Shown here one piece after another: positions 10,052 through 21,057 of a DNA stretch of 64,000 bases. The position numbers and the translations under genes are program-made. How positions within the stretch are numbered: the stretch's first letter is position 1; each line of letters opens with the position of its first letter. Source of the stretch: Hyaloraphidium curvatum (lineage: Eukaryota; Monoblepharomycota; Hyaloraphidiomycetes; Hyaloraphidiales; Hyaloraphidiaceae); NCBI GenBank assembly GCA_025558095.1, contig JAIVFI010000011.1, positions 62,001 through 126,000 of the forward strand, written 5' to 3'. The notes beneath the pieces were generated by a model. It did no database searches. It was not told where the DNA came from and was given only the letters and a program-made list of their open reading frames with translations.

Positions 10052-13000
10052 ATGGCACCCCGGCCGCGCCTGCCCGCGCTCTTCGCGCTCGCCGCCACCC
10101 TCGCCGCGGCCGCGCTCTCCTCACCGGCCACCGCCGCCCCGTCACGCGCCGGTGTGCTCGGCCTCACGGACGTGTGGTGCCAGGAGGAGGGCGGCATCAC
10201 CGGCAAGTTCGGCCCCGTGCTGGAGTGCCCGGTCGGGCACGCCATCGCCGTCCAGGCCGTCTTCCTCGGCCGCGACGTGCCTGGCGTGCCGTCCATCCCG
10301 GAAACCTGCCCGTGCACGTTGGCAAACGGCACGCTGGCGCCCCTCTGCGACGGCGTCGGCCGCCTGGGCCTCACGATATCGGACAATGCCACCGACTGCC
10401 TGCCTGCCGCGAGGGACGCAGCCGCCCTCGCGGTCTTTGTCGCCGAGCGCTGCGATGGCAAGCAGTCGTGCTCCGTGGCCGTCAGCAGCATGGACCACTA
10501 TCTTTTCTCGATTCCTCTGGACCTCTTCCCTCGCCCATGCGTCTCTTTCCCTGTGGACCTGTTCCACCCGCAGCCCATGACATTCCTCCTCCTCCGCACC
10601 ACGTACGACTGCTACGACACCAGGGTCGTCACGGCCATCCCGTCGCCCGTCAAGCCGTCGCGCTACAACCTCGGAAAGTTGACCTGGCCCGAGATCAGAT
10701 TCCCCTCGACCCTGGCTGCGCCCAAGGTGCCCGCGCTGGCCAAAGCGCTGGACGACATGAACAAGCTCGCGCTCGTGTACGGCGCCAAAGCTGGCAGCTC
10801 GGCCGTGGAGCTCAACTTCCTGGACTTTGACCTCAACACGGTCGACCGCTACATAAGCGACGCCACGGGCGGCCAGATCAACCTCGGCAACCTGACCTCG
10901 CTTACCATCCGGGCCATCAACATCTTCACCGGCAGCCGCCTCGACATTGCCCGCAACACGAGGAGCAGGACGACCCTGATCTTGGACGCCGTTAACGTCA
11001 TGGTGTCGCACCAGATGGACGACAGGCTCCGCGTCTTCTCCCAAGGGGCGCCGGACGTCACGGTGCAGGCCTTCAACTACTACCCGGTCGCGCCCAAGAT
11101 CGAGTGGGTCCCCGTCGTCGTCCAGGGGGCACGTAAAACCACCGCGAAGGCCGTCAAGGCTACGACGGTCAAGCGGCGGACCACGTCGCGCAAGAGGAGG
11201 ACAACCACCAAGCGGAAAGCGACCTCGGCCAGGAAGCGGCTCACCTCGGCCAAACGGAAGGAGACGTCGGCCAAGAGCCGCACCACGACCAAGAAGGCCG
11301 TCGTCTCGGTCGCGCCGCCTCAGGTGGGAGACGCTACGCCCTAGATCCGGCCATTTGCTGACCGATCTTTCGCAGGCCGGAACCCCGATTGATGCAGCGA
11401 ACCCTGCGTACCTCTCCGACCCCGTCGCCCAGCTCTGCGACCGCGCCCTCTCCGAGATGGTCCGCAGCGGCCGCCTCGTCGAGGCTGTCGCCTTCGCCGC
11501 GGACCTGAACCTGCCGATCAGCAAGGGCGCCCCCGCCGGCCGCCCCGCCCTCTCGGCCTCCCTGACCCGCTTCATGAACGTCGCCTCGGGGCTGCTCGCC
11601 AGCGGACGCAACCGCGCGCTGGCCAAGGTGCCCTTCCTTAGCCGGCAGGCCATCACGGGGTCGATCCTGATCGAGCTGGACAACCTGGCGAACCTGGCTC
11701 GCAAGTCGGACTCGCTGCTTGCCCGCGGGGCTACGGTCGAGACGGCCCGGGAAGCGGCGTCGACCTCGCTGGCAGTCATGCGCTCGCAGCTCGAGTCGTA
11801 CAAGCAGGAATTCGGCGTGCAGTCGGGCTTCCTTGCGAGCATGAGCGAGACGGTGACTAAGCTCAACTCGACCTACAACGACCGGCTCAAGGCGATGGAC
11901 ACCGCGGGGGCCAAGTACAAGACGGCCGTGGAGGCCAAGGTCCGCAAGGAGCTCGCGTTCGCCATCACTGGGATCGTCTTCGACGTGCTCGGGATCCTGA
12001 GCAGCGGCGGCAGCGCCGGGTTCCTGGCCGTCGACATGTACGGGCAGATCAAGGCGCTTCGCGGGCATCCCGACGTCTCGGCGTGGATCATCCTAGCGGA
12101 TCTCGAGAAGATGTCCAAGATGCTGGACAACGTAAACAAGATCTTTGCGGTGCTCGGCAAGATTGCTCCGGTTGGTCGAGGCGCATCGGTTCTCGAATTG
12201 CCCAGCTGACAGTTACCCCACAGCTCGTCAAGAGCTTCATGTCGCTGCCCAAGGACCCGAACTACAAGCCCTTCGACGTGACCGTCGACATGGCCAAGTC
12301 CTTCTCCAACGGCGCCATCAACTCGTCCTCCCTCGCCGACCTCTCCGTGGCCACGCTCAACTTCCAGGACCTGCACGACCAGGCCCTGCTGGCCTTCCAG
12401 CCCTCTGTCGTGTCCGGGATCGGCGCCGCGACCGACTTTTCCATCGCGATCGCACAGGTCGCCAACGCCGGGTTCGACCTGACCACAATCATGATCAACG
12501 AGCTCGCGCAGCTCAACCAGGTCGTGCTGAGCAGCATCAGATACCAAGCCGCCCTCGCGCAGCTGAACGACCTCCAGGCCAGCGTCGACACCTTTGCCCG
12601 GCAGGCCACCGCCGTCACCGGCGCCGTCAGGAACCTGCAGCAGGCCGTGCTGGAGAGCAAGCTCCGCGCGCTGGACCGTCTGGACCAGGCCTGCGCCGCG
12701 TACGAGTTCGCCAACACGGAGCCCTGCCCCGGTCGGGGATCGGTGCAGCTGGATTCGTCGCCCGAGGAGTTTTCGGCGCAGTTGCGCGCCGTCCTGGACG
12801 GCCTGTCGACGGCCGCCAGCGCATCGCAGTGTATCTGCAACATGTCGATCGTGGTCACGGACCCGGGCTTCATCGGCAATCTGTCGGCGGGACAGGCGGT
12901 GCTGGACCTCGTCGCCGCGGACACGGAGCAGCGGCTATCATTCTTCGACAACCTACACATCTTCCAAATGAACAGTCAGTGCTTTCTCGCTTGCTTGGCT

Positions 13001-13471
13001 TGCCCGCGAGCTGACCCATTCGCACTTCCAGTCAAGCCGATCGGGATCCAGCCGTCGACCCCGACCTCGGGCACCCCCTGGCTGCGCTTCCTCCTCGCGA
13101 CCAGCGGCCGCTTCCTCAACACGGGCTTCGTGAGCTCGATGGGCCGCTACCTCCAGGAGTTTATCGCTCCTGCCGTGCCCATTCAAATGATTTACGAGCC
13201 TGCCAACGGGTTCCGAGCCATTGTGCCGGGGGCGCTCACGGACGAGGACACCTCGGTGTTCTACGTGCCCACGCCGCAGACGCGGTTCACGGTCACGGAT
13301 CGGAGCCAGGGAGTGGTGTGGGACTACAGCAACGTCAAGTCGGTGCTGGTCGAGCTGTACGGGTACGGGCGTTTGCCGCCGGGGCAGCTTGCAGCAGACC
13401 AGGCGGTGGTGCCCAACACGGGGTCGATCGTGCAAGGAGGCTCAATCTGCAGCGTCTGCTTCAATAAGTAG
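10052..13471 (+). CDS. Large secreted SUEL-lectin protein with basic Thr repeats and a long helical region
   Basis: 1085 aa from exons 10052-11323, 11376-12170, 12224-12974 and 13032-13471. Residues 1-29 are a signal peptide (ALFALAATLAAAAL). About 35-190 fits a galactose/rhamnose-binding SUEL lectin: LECPVGHAI, Cys pairs, ERCDGKQSCSVAVSS and a final TYDC. A middle region (200-350) has no recognised fold. Around 352-420 is strongly basic with repeated Lys/Arg-Thr-Thr and Ser-Ala-Lys units. From 425 to 930 the sequence is helical and coiled-coil-like, with a long Gly/Ala hydrophobic stretch (FAITGIVFDVLGILSSGG). A Cys-containing C-terminal part ends SICSVCFNK. The order recalls membrane-active helical proteins, but I do not assign that function. 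A cell-surface or secreted glycan-binding role is inferred from the lectin domain. Confidence 0.82.
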
Positions 13472-13612
13472 AGCTAGAATCCATTGGAATACCTTCAATC
13501 TTCGAGAGAGTGTGCCCACCATCGCGCCTCAGCGCGAAGCAGCGACTCAGCGGCGCGCCGGTTCCGACAATAACCTTCCTGTCACAGCTGTCTCCGAATC
13601 CTGCCCGCCGCC

Positions 13613-14228
13613 ATGTCAAAAGACCCGAAAGTGGCCGCTCCACCACCTCCGCGCCCTTCGCTCGGCCCGCTCGCCTACGCGGCGGCGGTGGCGCTCTTTG
13701 CCGTCGCGATATACGCGCTCCGCTCCTCCTCCTTCTCGCCCTTCCGCTCCTCCGAGCCCGGCCGCCCCGACACGCGCGCCGCGTGGGAGGCCGCCGGCAG
13801 GCCGCTGAAGGAGTTTTCGGTCGCGGAACTGGCGCTGTACGACGGGACGGACGTTTCGAAGCCCATCTACCTCGCGATCCTGGGCGAGGTGTTCGACGTG
13901 ACGGCAGGGGCGACATACTACGCCAAGCCGGACGGGGGTTACTCGTTCTTCTCGGGCGTAGACGCGTCGCGGTCGTACGCGACGGGCTGCTTCCAGACGC
14001 ACCTGACGCACGACCTGCGGGGCCTGACGGAAAAGCAGGTCAAGGTGGGATCCGCGGCGCGTCCTATGAGCCCGTCCGCGCCCCGGCTGACATAATCTGC
14101 AGTCGATTCGCGACTGGGCGGACTTCTACCGGAAGAGCAGCAAGTACTTCAAGGTCGGCACGGTCGCGCTGCCGCCCATCGACCCGGACTCGCCGATCCC
14201 GCCCGACTGCAACGCGCCAAAGAGCTGA
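13613..14228 (+). CDS. Neudesin-like cytochrome b5 / heme-binding protein (MAPR family)
   Basis: 185 aa from exons 13613-14044 and 14103-14228. An N-terminal membrane anchor (LAYAAAVALFAVAIYAL) is followed by a cytochrome-b5-like domain: FSVAELALYDGTD, then PIYLAILGEVFDVTAG, YSFFSGVDASRSYATGCF and THDLRGLTEKQ. The RSYATGCF and LTHDLRGL wording is that of CYB5D2/neuferricin and neudesin, heme-binding proteins of the endomembrane system. The last exon (SIRDWADFYRKSSKYFKVG) completes the domain. It ends 88 bp from the convergent F-box-like gene. Confidence 0.88.
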
Positions 14229-14316
14229 TTCGGCAAAGGCACTATACCAACGAACTAATGTGTATGCTTTTGTTCTTCGACAAGACGAGGTACTGCTCCA
14301 AGCCCAGGACGTTGTA

Positions 14317-15453
14317 TCACGTCGCGCGAAGCCCGTCCGCCTCGGCTTCCTGCAGCTCTTTGATCCGGAGCCTCAGCTTCTCGATGTCCCTCTTGCTGCT
14401 GCCCTCGGGGATCCCGAGGGACTTCCAGAATTCGACCTGCTCGAGCAGCAGGCCCGTGTCCTCGTCCGCAACCTGCTCCGCGGACGGCAACCTCATCGTC
14501 CTGACCGCCAGTACGACGTCGGACCGCGAGGAGATCAAAGCTCTCATGCTGTCGAGGTCCGTCGCGGGCATCACAGCGAGGTTGAGCACAACACACTGGA
14601 GTCTCTCGAGGTTGGGGGGGAGCCCGTGGAGGAGGTTCGAGCTCGGCAGGTCGTGGCACCGGAACTCCCGGACCGGCAGCCTGACCGCCTTCCTCCACGT
14701 CCTCACATCGGCCGCGGTCCCGGGTCCGACAGCGCGGACGACCGCCGGGGCGAACCCGTCGTCGGGAGCAAAGTTCCAGAAGATTTCCTCGTACTGCGGG
14801 CGGATGGTCCAGGAAGTGATCTTGGCCACGAAGGACGGCGGCCATGTCATGTCGTAGGGGCACCGGTGGACGTCGAGCTCGACCTCGCGCAGCTCGGGGC
14901 ATCCCGAGTCCAGGGAACGGAGCAGGGGAGCGTTCCACAGCCCCTCGTACCTCAGCGATTTCAGCGACGGGAGGTCGAAGGAAAAGTCCTCGGCGGTGAG
15001 GTGGAACATGCGGGGCGGGGAATAGAGCCGCAAGTCGAGCGAGACCAGGTCGCGCCAGCGGATCGCCGAGAACCGGACGAGCTGCGCCTCGCTCGCCAGC
15101 CGAACCGACGCCCGCGTGGTCTTCGGGCATCCCCGCGCGACCCTGTCGACGACTTCGTCCGGGGTGTCGGACCGAGCAAACAGGTTCACGTGGCGCGCGT
15201 AGCGGAAGCGGTCGTCCTTGCCAAAGGCGCCCATGATGCGGTCCGGCGCGGCGTGCTTTCCGGGGCCGTAGTTGATGTCCAGTCCGCGGTGGAGATGCGG
15301 CACGAGGAGCTCGTAGATGTCCCGGGAGGCGAGGGCGAGCTCCAGCAGGCTCTTTGTGCCCGGCTCGAAGCACTCGCCGGCGTTCACGAAGAGCTCCCGG
15401 GGAATGACGGGAGACGAGTCGTCTGCAACACCTGCCGCTGTTGCTAGAGCCAT
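14317..15453 (-). CDS. F-box-like protein of unknown function
   Basis: Single exon, 378 aa. The N-terminus (about 16-55: VIPRELFVNAGECFEPG, then LLELALASRDIYELLVP) has the layout of a degenerate F-box: I-P-x-E-L, a hydrophobic helix, and L-A-x-x-S-R. The rest has irregular leucine-rich strands (LPSLKSLRYEGLW, CPELREVELDV, PPNLERLQCVVLNL), as in many fungal F-box/LRR proteins that pick substrates for SCF ubiquitin ligases. The C-terminal 50 residues are charged and probably coiled coil. It is one of several F-box-like genes or relics in this window (24.5 kb, 47 kb). Target unknown. Confidence 0.7.
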   Translation of the reverse strand: MALATAAGVADDSSPVIPRELFVNAGECFEPGTKSLLELALASRDIYELLVPHLHRGLDINYGPGKHAAPDRIMGAFGKDDRFRYARHVNLFARSDTPDEVVDRVARGCPKTTRASVRLASEAQLVRFSAIRWRDLVSLDLRLYSPPRMFHLTAEDFSFDLPSLKSLRYEGLWNAPLLRSLDSGCPELREVELDVHRCPYDMTWPPSFVAKITSWTIRPQYEEIFWNFAPDDGFAPAVVRAVGPGTAADVRTWRKAVRLPVREFRCHDLPSSNLLHGLPPNLERLQCVVLNLAVMPATDLDSMRALISSRSDVVLAVRTMRLPSAEQVADEDTGLLLEQVEFWKSLGIPEGSSKRDIEKLRLRIKELQEAEADGLRAT

Positions 15454-15956
15454 ATTCTCCAGATGCGGTTCAGGCGGCAGTTCTTTCCGCGGTCGTCCTG
15501 TTCCGCAACCCCGGCCGACGCGCTGTCACGACGAATCCCGGAATGAAAAGCTAATCGTGGCATGCCCACCTACGCCTAGAACTGGACAGAAAACAGCGAT
15601 TCAGACGGCCAATTGATGGCACTCAAGGCGCCTGAGCAGAGCACTAAGTAGCGGACCCTGAGTTGCGATGCCGCAGTAGCTCGAATCCGTGGACCATCCG
15701 CAACGTTCCGTGGTTGTATATCCCAAAACTAACCAGCAAGCGGGAATTGGAGGTCACCATAGCAGTCACCGTATAGTTCGGAGTGGCGGCACCTGTCACG
15801 TATGTCGCTGGTGCTGCGCTCGGGGGATCGTCCCCGAGGACAGGACCCTTTTCCCGTTTTCACCTCCCCCCAATTCCGCCGACCGCTCCGCCCCGTTTCC
15901 TCCACCAGGGCCCGCTCGGACGAGGCACTAAACTGGTCCGAGTGCAGGAAAGGGCG
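15454..15956. other. Intergenic, divergent promoter region
   Basis: No gene or repeat seen. Base composition is less GC-rich than the flanking exons, as expected of non-coding sequence here. Confidence 0.4.
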
Positions 15957-17490
15957 ATGACGGTGGAGGAAGGCGCCGACTACGGCGCGGTCAAGGCGGC
16001 GGCGGAGCAGGTGGAACGCGATGCCAAGGCGCCGACCAAGTGGACCCGTGGCCGCATCGCGCTCCTCGTCGCCGGCGCCGGTGAGTTTCCGGTCCTCGTT
16101 CAGTGTCGATTGCCTCTCAATGCTGTTGTGGCGACCAGTTGTGCTCGTGGCCGCCATCGCCGCCGGTATCGCGGTCGGCGTGACAAGCGCCCAGCGCTCC
16201 TCGTCGGGGTCATCGACACCATCCAGCCTGGGAGCCGCTGAGCCTCTACCGACGGCGCAGCCGGCCGCAGCCCCTCCTGCGGCCCCTCCTGCGGCCCCGG
16301 CCGCCCCGCCCGCCCCTCCGCCGCGCCCGGTGCCCGCGCCGCCCGCGACCTGCCAGACGCCCCCCGGCGTCAACCGGCTCGACCTCCCCAACTCGGTGCC
16401 GCCGTACCCCGGGTACTGCCTGAGCTGGGAGACCGGTGACGAGGCCTACCTGGCCCGCGACCGCCTGCAGCGCAACCCGGGCATCGTCTGCGGCTTCGTG
16501 CAGTCCAACGACCCGCAGAACTGGGACCAGTCGGGCTTCGACCACTACGTCGACTCGATCGTGAACACGACCAGGCCCGGGGAGGCATCTTCCATCCTGG
16601 AGCTCACGCTCATGCCCAACTACGAGCTGCGCCTGCTCAACGACACGACCATGCGCCGCTGGGCCAGCGAGTTTGCCAGGGCCAACAAGCGGGGCGTGCC
16701 CATCCTGCTCCGCTTTGCCCACGAGATGAACGGCGCCTGGATCAACTACGGCATGAAGCCCACGCAGTTCATCCCGGCCTGGCGCAAGTTCGCGTCGATC
16801 GTGCACGCCGCGACCAACCTCACGGCCATGATGTGGGCGCCCAACGTCGGCGAAGGCTACCCGTACGAAAAGTCGGTCTACACGCCCGAGCCGGGCACGC
16901 CCGACTTCCTCCTCCTCGACAGCAACAAGGACGGCAGCCTGGACCCGCTCGACGATCCGTACTCGCCCTACTGGCCCGGCTCCGAGTACGTCGACTGGGT
17001 CGCCACCTCGCTGTACTGGACCGGCGGCTCCTGGCCCGGCATCGTCAACACCCCCCCGCCCCCGGACCACGTCGGCCCGACCATCGAGGGCAACTCGACC
17101 GCCAACATCAACCAGGGCCAGGCACAGTACGACTTCAACGCCATGTTCTCGGTCAAGTACGGCAAGCCCATGGCGCTGGGCGAGTCGGGCGTGAGCTTCT
17201 ACCGCACCACGGCCGCGGGCGACGTCGTGGACCCCGGCATTGGCGAGCTGGCCATCAAACGCGCGTGGTGGAGGCAGACCTTCAACCACACCCTGCACAC
17301 GGCCTTCCCGCGGCTCAAGGGCATCGTGCATTTTGACGTCAAGAAGGACGACGGCAGGGGCGCGGTCGACTACACCATCACCGAGGGCGTGGCGCTGCCC
17401 GAGTACAGGAAGGAGATGGAGGGCGTGCCGCTGACGTGGGCGGACAAAGTGTTGGCGTGGCAGTGCGACGGGACGGTGGCGCTAGCTTAG
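15957..17490 (+). CDS. GH26-like glycoside hydrolase with N-terminal membrane anchor
   Basis: 491 aa from exons 15957-16080 and 16139-17490. A short cytosolic N-terminus with basic residues precedes one transmembrane helix formed across the splice site (IALLVAGAVVLVAAIAAGIAVGV), giving a type II topology. A Ser, then Pro/Ala-rich linker follows to about residue 105. The catalytic domain has RFAHEMNGAW with the acid/base Glu near 240 and ALGESGVSF with the nucleophile Glu near 390, matching GH26 (beta-mannanase and relatives). DSNKDGSLDPLDDP looks like a Ca2+-binding loop. Likely a plasma-membrane or wall-bound enzyme acting on mannan or a related beta-glucan; substrate not determined. Confidence 0.87.
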
Positions 17491-18157
17491 CTTCTGACAC
17501 GCCTTTGGAGAACCTGCCAATTTTGCGGATGGACGACATATGTTTCTTCGGACATGAGAGCCTTAGTCTCACTCTCATGTATTCTCCGTCTGCGCATCTA
17601 TACATTTCTTATCTGACTCCGACTCCACATCCTGTGGAACCGTGGAGAATCTCCTGGTTTCATATGGAGGGCGATCAGGGCGGGTCAGCGAAGGGCTCGC
17701 GCGGGGGCGGATCATGCTGCCGGATCGTGAAGGTGGGGGGCTGCTGGGGTCGGGCGTGTCAGTCCGAGAGTGGCGGAGCATTCGCGGAATGTCGAACCCA
17801 CGAAATCGCGCCTGGCGTGACCGGTCCTATCCCGGGCCGGAGCTTCCCCTCCCTCTCGTAGTAGTCCGCCGGCGCTGCCTCGAAGTCGAACCGCCGCCTC
17901 TTGAAGGGGAGATTCGGAGCCGGACCTCGGGTGGTCCACGGCACCGTGGTCTGTGCAAGGGGCTCCACGCCTTTGTCGAGTACCTGGACTCGATCGTCGT
18001 CAACGCCACGGACCTGGGATCGGTCGCCTGAAGGTTCTGCCCTACTTGATGCACGCTTCTGTCACGCTCGGTTGTTTCTATATGCCCCTCTCGTCCCGTT
18101 GCTCCCTCCCTCGCTTGCCCGCACTGCGCGAGGCAGCCACCTCATCAGCGTTGACGG
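17491..18157. other. Gap with two short coding-like islands
   Basis: No complete gene. Minus strand near 17920-17760 reads KRRRFDFEAAPADYYEREG and on with G/C-ending codons and a stop. Plus strand 17950-18031 reads LCKGLHAFVEYLDSIVVN and ends in TGA. Neither has a start or a known family. They may be tails of unrecognised genes or relics. Confidence 0.3.
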
Positions 18158-19650
18158 CTACTCGGCGGCCGCCGGAACGACGCAAAAGTCCTTGCCCCCC
18201 TCCTGGCCTTCCGCGTCCCCGAACACCACCTCCCTCACCCTCTCGCTCGACGCTCCCGGCACGCGGAAAGTGAGGTTGTCGATCCTCGCGATCCCGTGCA
18301 CTTCGGGCTCCGGCGCCCGCGGGAACCAGGAGTAGGGGTACTTGTACGCGCGGTAGACCAGGGCGAGGGCCAGCGGCGGCTTGCCCCAGTACGGCGAGAC
18401 GTACTCCCAGACGGTCTCGTGCTCCGGCGTGACCTCGAAGATGCGGCCGTCCGAGCCCTCGGTGATGAGCGTGTTGCCGTTGGGGAGGCGCTGCGCGCTC
18501 GAGACGAAGGGCGAGTAGAACCGCGAGGCGTCGAGCGGGACGATGTAGCCGGCCTCGCGGGGGGTGTACTGCCACTTGATCTCCAAGGTGGTGGGATCGA
18601 TCTCGAGCACGCGGGAGTAGTCGCGCAGCGCGGACTTGGTCCCGTCGCTGGAGGGGTTGGCGTCGCCGTACCCGGCCCAGCCGCCGTTGTCGAACAGCAG
18701 CAGGTTGCCCTCGCCGGGGAGCCCGCGGGGGATGATGTGCGCGTGGTGCAGGCCGATGATCCAACCCAGCTTCTTTTCGGCCGGGTTGTTGTCGTAGCGC
18801 GGCCCGAGCTTCCACGCGATCTTGCCGGTAGCCTTGCTGACGATCGCGATGATGTTGGATTCGCGCGAGTCCCAGATCAGGTTGTCCGGGTGGAACCGCT
18901 CGTCCCCGGCGTCGAACCACCTGTTGGGCCCGACGTACGAGAGCGAGTTGATGTGCAGCCAGTCGCCGACGCCCTCCCCGACGGGGACGGGGTTGGGCTT
19001 GCGCCGGAGGACGTCCTTGGCGGCGTCGTCGAAGCCGAGCTCGTCAAAGTGCTCGTGCGGGTGCCATTCCCAGGTGATCTTGCCGGCGTGGTCGATCTCA
19101 ACGATGCGGTCGTCGAGGAGGGGTTGGTCGCTGATCCGGGGGTCGGTCACGTCGCGGTGCACGAGGATCAGGGTCTTGAACGGGCCTTCCGTCTGAAAGA
19201 ACCGAAGTTCAGCATCGCAAAGAGAGCAAGACAAGCCGATCGCCGAACCTTGGGCTCCTGGCCCGGCGCAAAGTACCCCGTCGCGCTCCCCTCGCGCTGG
19301 AAGTCGTGGTGCTGCCTCGCGATCCACCTCCTCTCCGTCCCCGGATCCTCCACCTCCTCCAGCTTGTCCCAGCTCCACACCACCCTCCCTTCCGCATCGA
19401 CCTCCACCAGGTCCAGCTGGTCCTGGAAGCCGAACCGCGGGTTCCTCGTGCCCGAGCTGCCCAGCACGTTGCCGTTGGGCAGCAGCTTGTTCGGGAACCC
19501 CTGCAGGCCCTTCCAGACCTGCACCTCGCGGCCGATGGGGTCGAGGAGCACGGCGCCGTGGTCGGCGGCCTGGAAGAGGACGAAACCGGGGTAGGCCTTT
19601 TCCGGGTTGAAGAGCGTGACGCCCGTCGGGTGGACGGTCGGGATGCCCAT
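18158..19650 (-). CDS. Arylsulfotransferase-like (ASST) protein
   Basis: About 478 aa from exons 19650-19249 and 19192-18158. It has the repeat pattern of ASST beta-propellers: strands ending in a D-x-x-G-x-x-x-W unit (VEVDAEGRVVWSWD, VEIDHAGKITWEWHP, SKATGKIAWKLGP) and His-rich loops (WLHINSLSYVG, HHAHIIPRGLPGEGNLLLFDNGG). RLPNGNTLITEGSDGRIFEV is the classic last blade. The His in the HHAHI loop sits where bacterial ASST carries its catalytic His. No signal peptide is clear from the chosen ATG, so it may act intracellularly or lack the true first exon. Sulfate transfer between aryl groups is the family reaction; not proven for fungal members. Confidence 0.82.
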
Positions 19651-20274
19651 GCTTTCGGCTGTCGGGAAGGCGATGCGATGTGAAGACGGCGGCGTCGCCT
19701 TTCTCCTCGCGCCACCCCGGGGTTGTACTGTTGTGTGCGAGAATGGCGCACAATCGCACCATTCCGGCGTCGGGAGGCTGTGCCGAAGTTCACGCGCCCC
19801 GCGCCTCCATGCCCGCAGGTCGCAGCTCGGGCCCGTTCCCTGCGCCGAATCTCCGCGTGACAGGACAGGCCCGCTGCCCACCTGGTGACTGAGCCCCGCC
19901 CGCCCCCAAACGATGGTAACGCGGCCGCCGCCCCCGGCGTAGGCGCGACCGAGTGAACGGCGCCACAACTGAAGCTTCCCGACCGGCGAGGTGTGTGGTC
20001 GGTTTTCTGGAGAGGCTGCAGAGGACAAAGAGAGCGGAGTCAGGCCAGAGCGTTGGCCAATGAAGGCCGTGAGGGGGTGTCACTCGCAACAGAGGGGATT
20101 ACGAAGATCGACTGCCACTGTAGACTACGCCTCCATCCTTAGCAGAAAGGCAGTATTCAGGCTGCTCATCGTACAGCAAATCAACGATGGGAGCAACGGC
20201 GCAATTGAGATGTCCAGCTTTCGGCGGTTCTAACCCCTCCCGTCCTCTCGTCCCCGACCACGTGCGAGCCAGGC
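19651..20274. other. Intergenic
   Basis: Promoter side of the ASST-like gene and 3' flank of the next. No supported gene or RNA. Confidence 0.35.
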
Positions 20275-21057
20275 TCATGCCGCAACCTCGTTGCACTCCC
20301 AGTACCCCCGCAGGTCCGGCATTGCAACCCCGCACGGGGCCGCGAACGAGTCGTACGCGCCCAGCCCGCGGCCGGCCCCGCCCTGCACGTCCTTCCCCAG
20401 GCCCTCGAGCCCCTCCATCAGCATGCGGTCGCATTCCTCGGCCGGGTACCCCCGCGCGTACTCGGCTGCGGCCCACGTCTCGCGCACCTCGACGGTGCCG
20501 AAGAACCGCACGCGCTTCCGCGTTGCGCCGGCGGCGGACGGCCGACGCAGCCTCGCCGCGGCGCGGGTGCAGGGGAGCGAGGCCGACGCGCGGGCGGGGT
20601 AGGAAGCGTCCGGGGAGGCCGACGGTTGAGGCGGGAGCAGGAAGGGGTCGTCGTCCACTGGGGACGGGGAGCGCGGGGACTCGGTGGGCGTCGCGGAAAG
20701 AGTGGTTGGCGGGGAGTCGCAGGTCTCTTCCGAGTGCGCAGGAGAGGCCGGGGAGGTGTCCAGGGGAGGCGGTTTCGCGTGTTTGCTGCGGTAGCGCGCA
20801 AGCGCCGCCGCGGGTGCGTCCCCGCCGAGGGTTTCGTCCGAGCCGAAGGAGCGCTCGTCGGCGAACGCCTGCTCAGTGCCGGGGGGCGGGAGCACGGCGG
20901 CGTCGGCGCTGGCCCGGCGCGGCACGAGGCTCATGACGAACGATTGGTCCCGCGGCCAGGCGGGCGCGCCGGTGCCGAGGAGGGGCTCGGAGTGGCGCCG
21001 TGGGACGGGGAACGGAACAAAGATATCGGCGGACTGCATTTCGTGCGGTTTGTCCAT
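20275..21057 (-). CDS. Low-complexity protein with an RVxF-like PP1-docking motif
   Basis: 260 aa, single exon from the ATG at 21055-21057. Most of the chain is Pro/Ser/Thr-rich and likely disordered. A conserved-looking block near residues 190-215 reads TRKRVRFFGTVEVRETW followed by EYARGYPAEECDRM. The K-R-V-R-F start matches the RVxF docking motif by which regulators bind type-1 protein phosphatase, and fungal proteins with a VRF..xVEVxETW..xEYxR block exist. A regulatory role with PP1 is an inference. No enzyme domain. An internal ATG at 21037-21039 is an alternative start. Confidence 0.6.
   Translation of the reverse strand: MDKPHEMQSADIFVPFPVPRRHSEPLLGTGAPAWPRDQSFVMSLVPRRASADAAVLPPPGTEQAFADERSFGSDETLGGDAPAAALARYRSKHAKPPPLDTSPASPAHSEETCDSPPTTLSATPTESPRSPSPVDDDPFLLPPQPSASPDASYPARASASLPCTRAAARLRRPSAAGATRKRVRFFGTVEVRETWAAAEYARGYPAEECDRMLMEGLEGLGKDVQGGAGRGLGAYDSFAAPCGVAMPDLRGYWECNEVAA

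Noticed and set aside
10142-11866. 574-aa open frame on the minus strand
   Set aside because: It is antisense to the lectin protein, whose signal peptide, Cys pattern and in-phase introns are clear. GC-rich codons leave long open frames on the other strand.
20170-20250. Possible tRNA (GGTTCTAACCCC near 20225)
   Set aside because: The T-loop lacks the usual TTCRA and no matching acceptor or anticodon stems could be paired.
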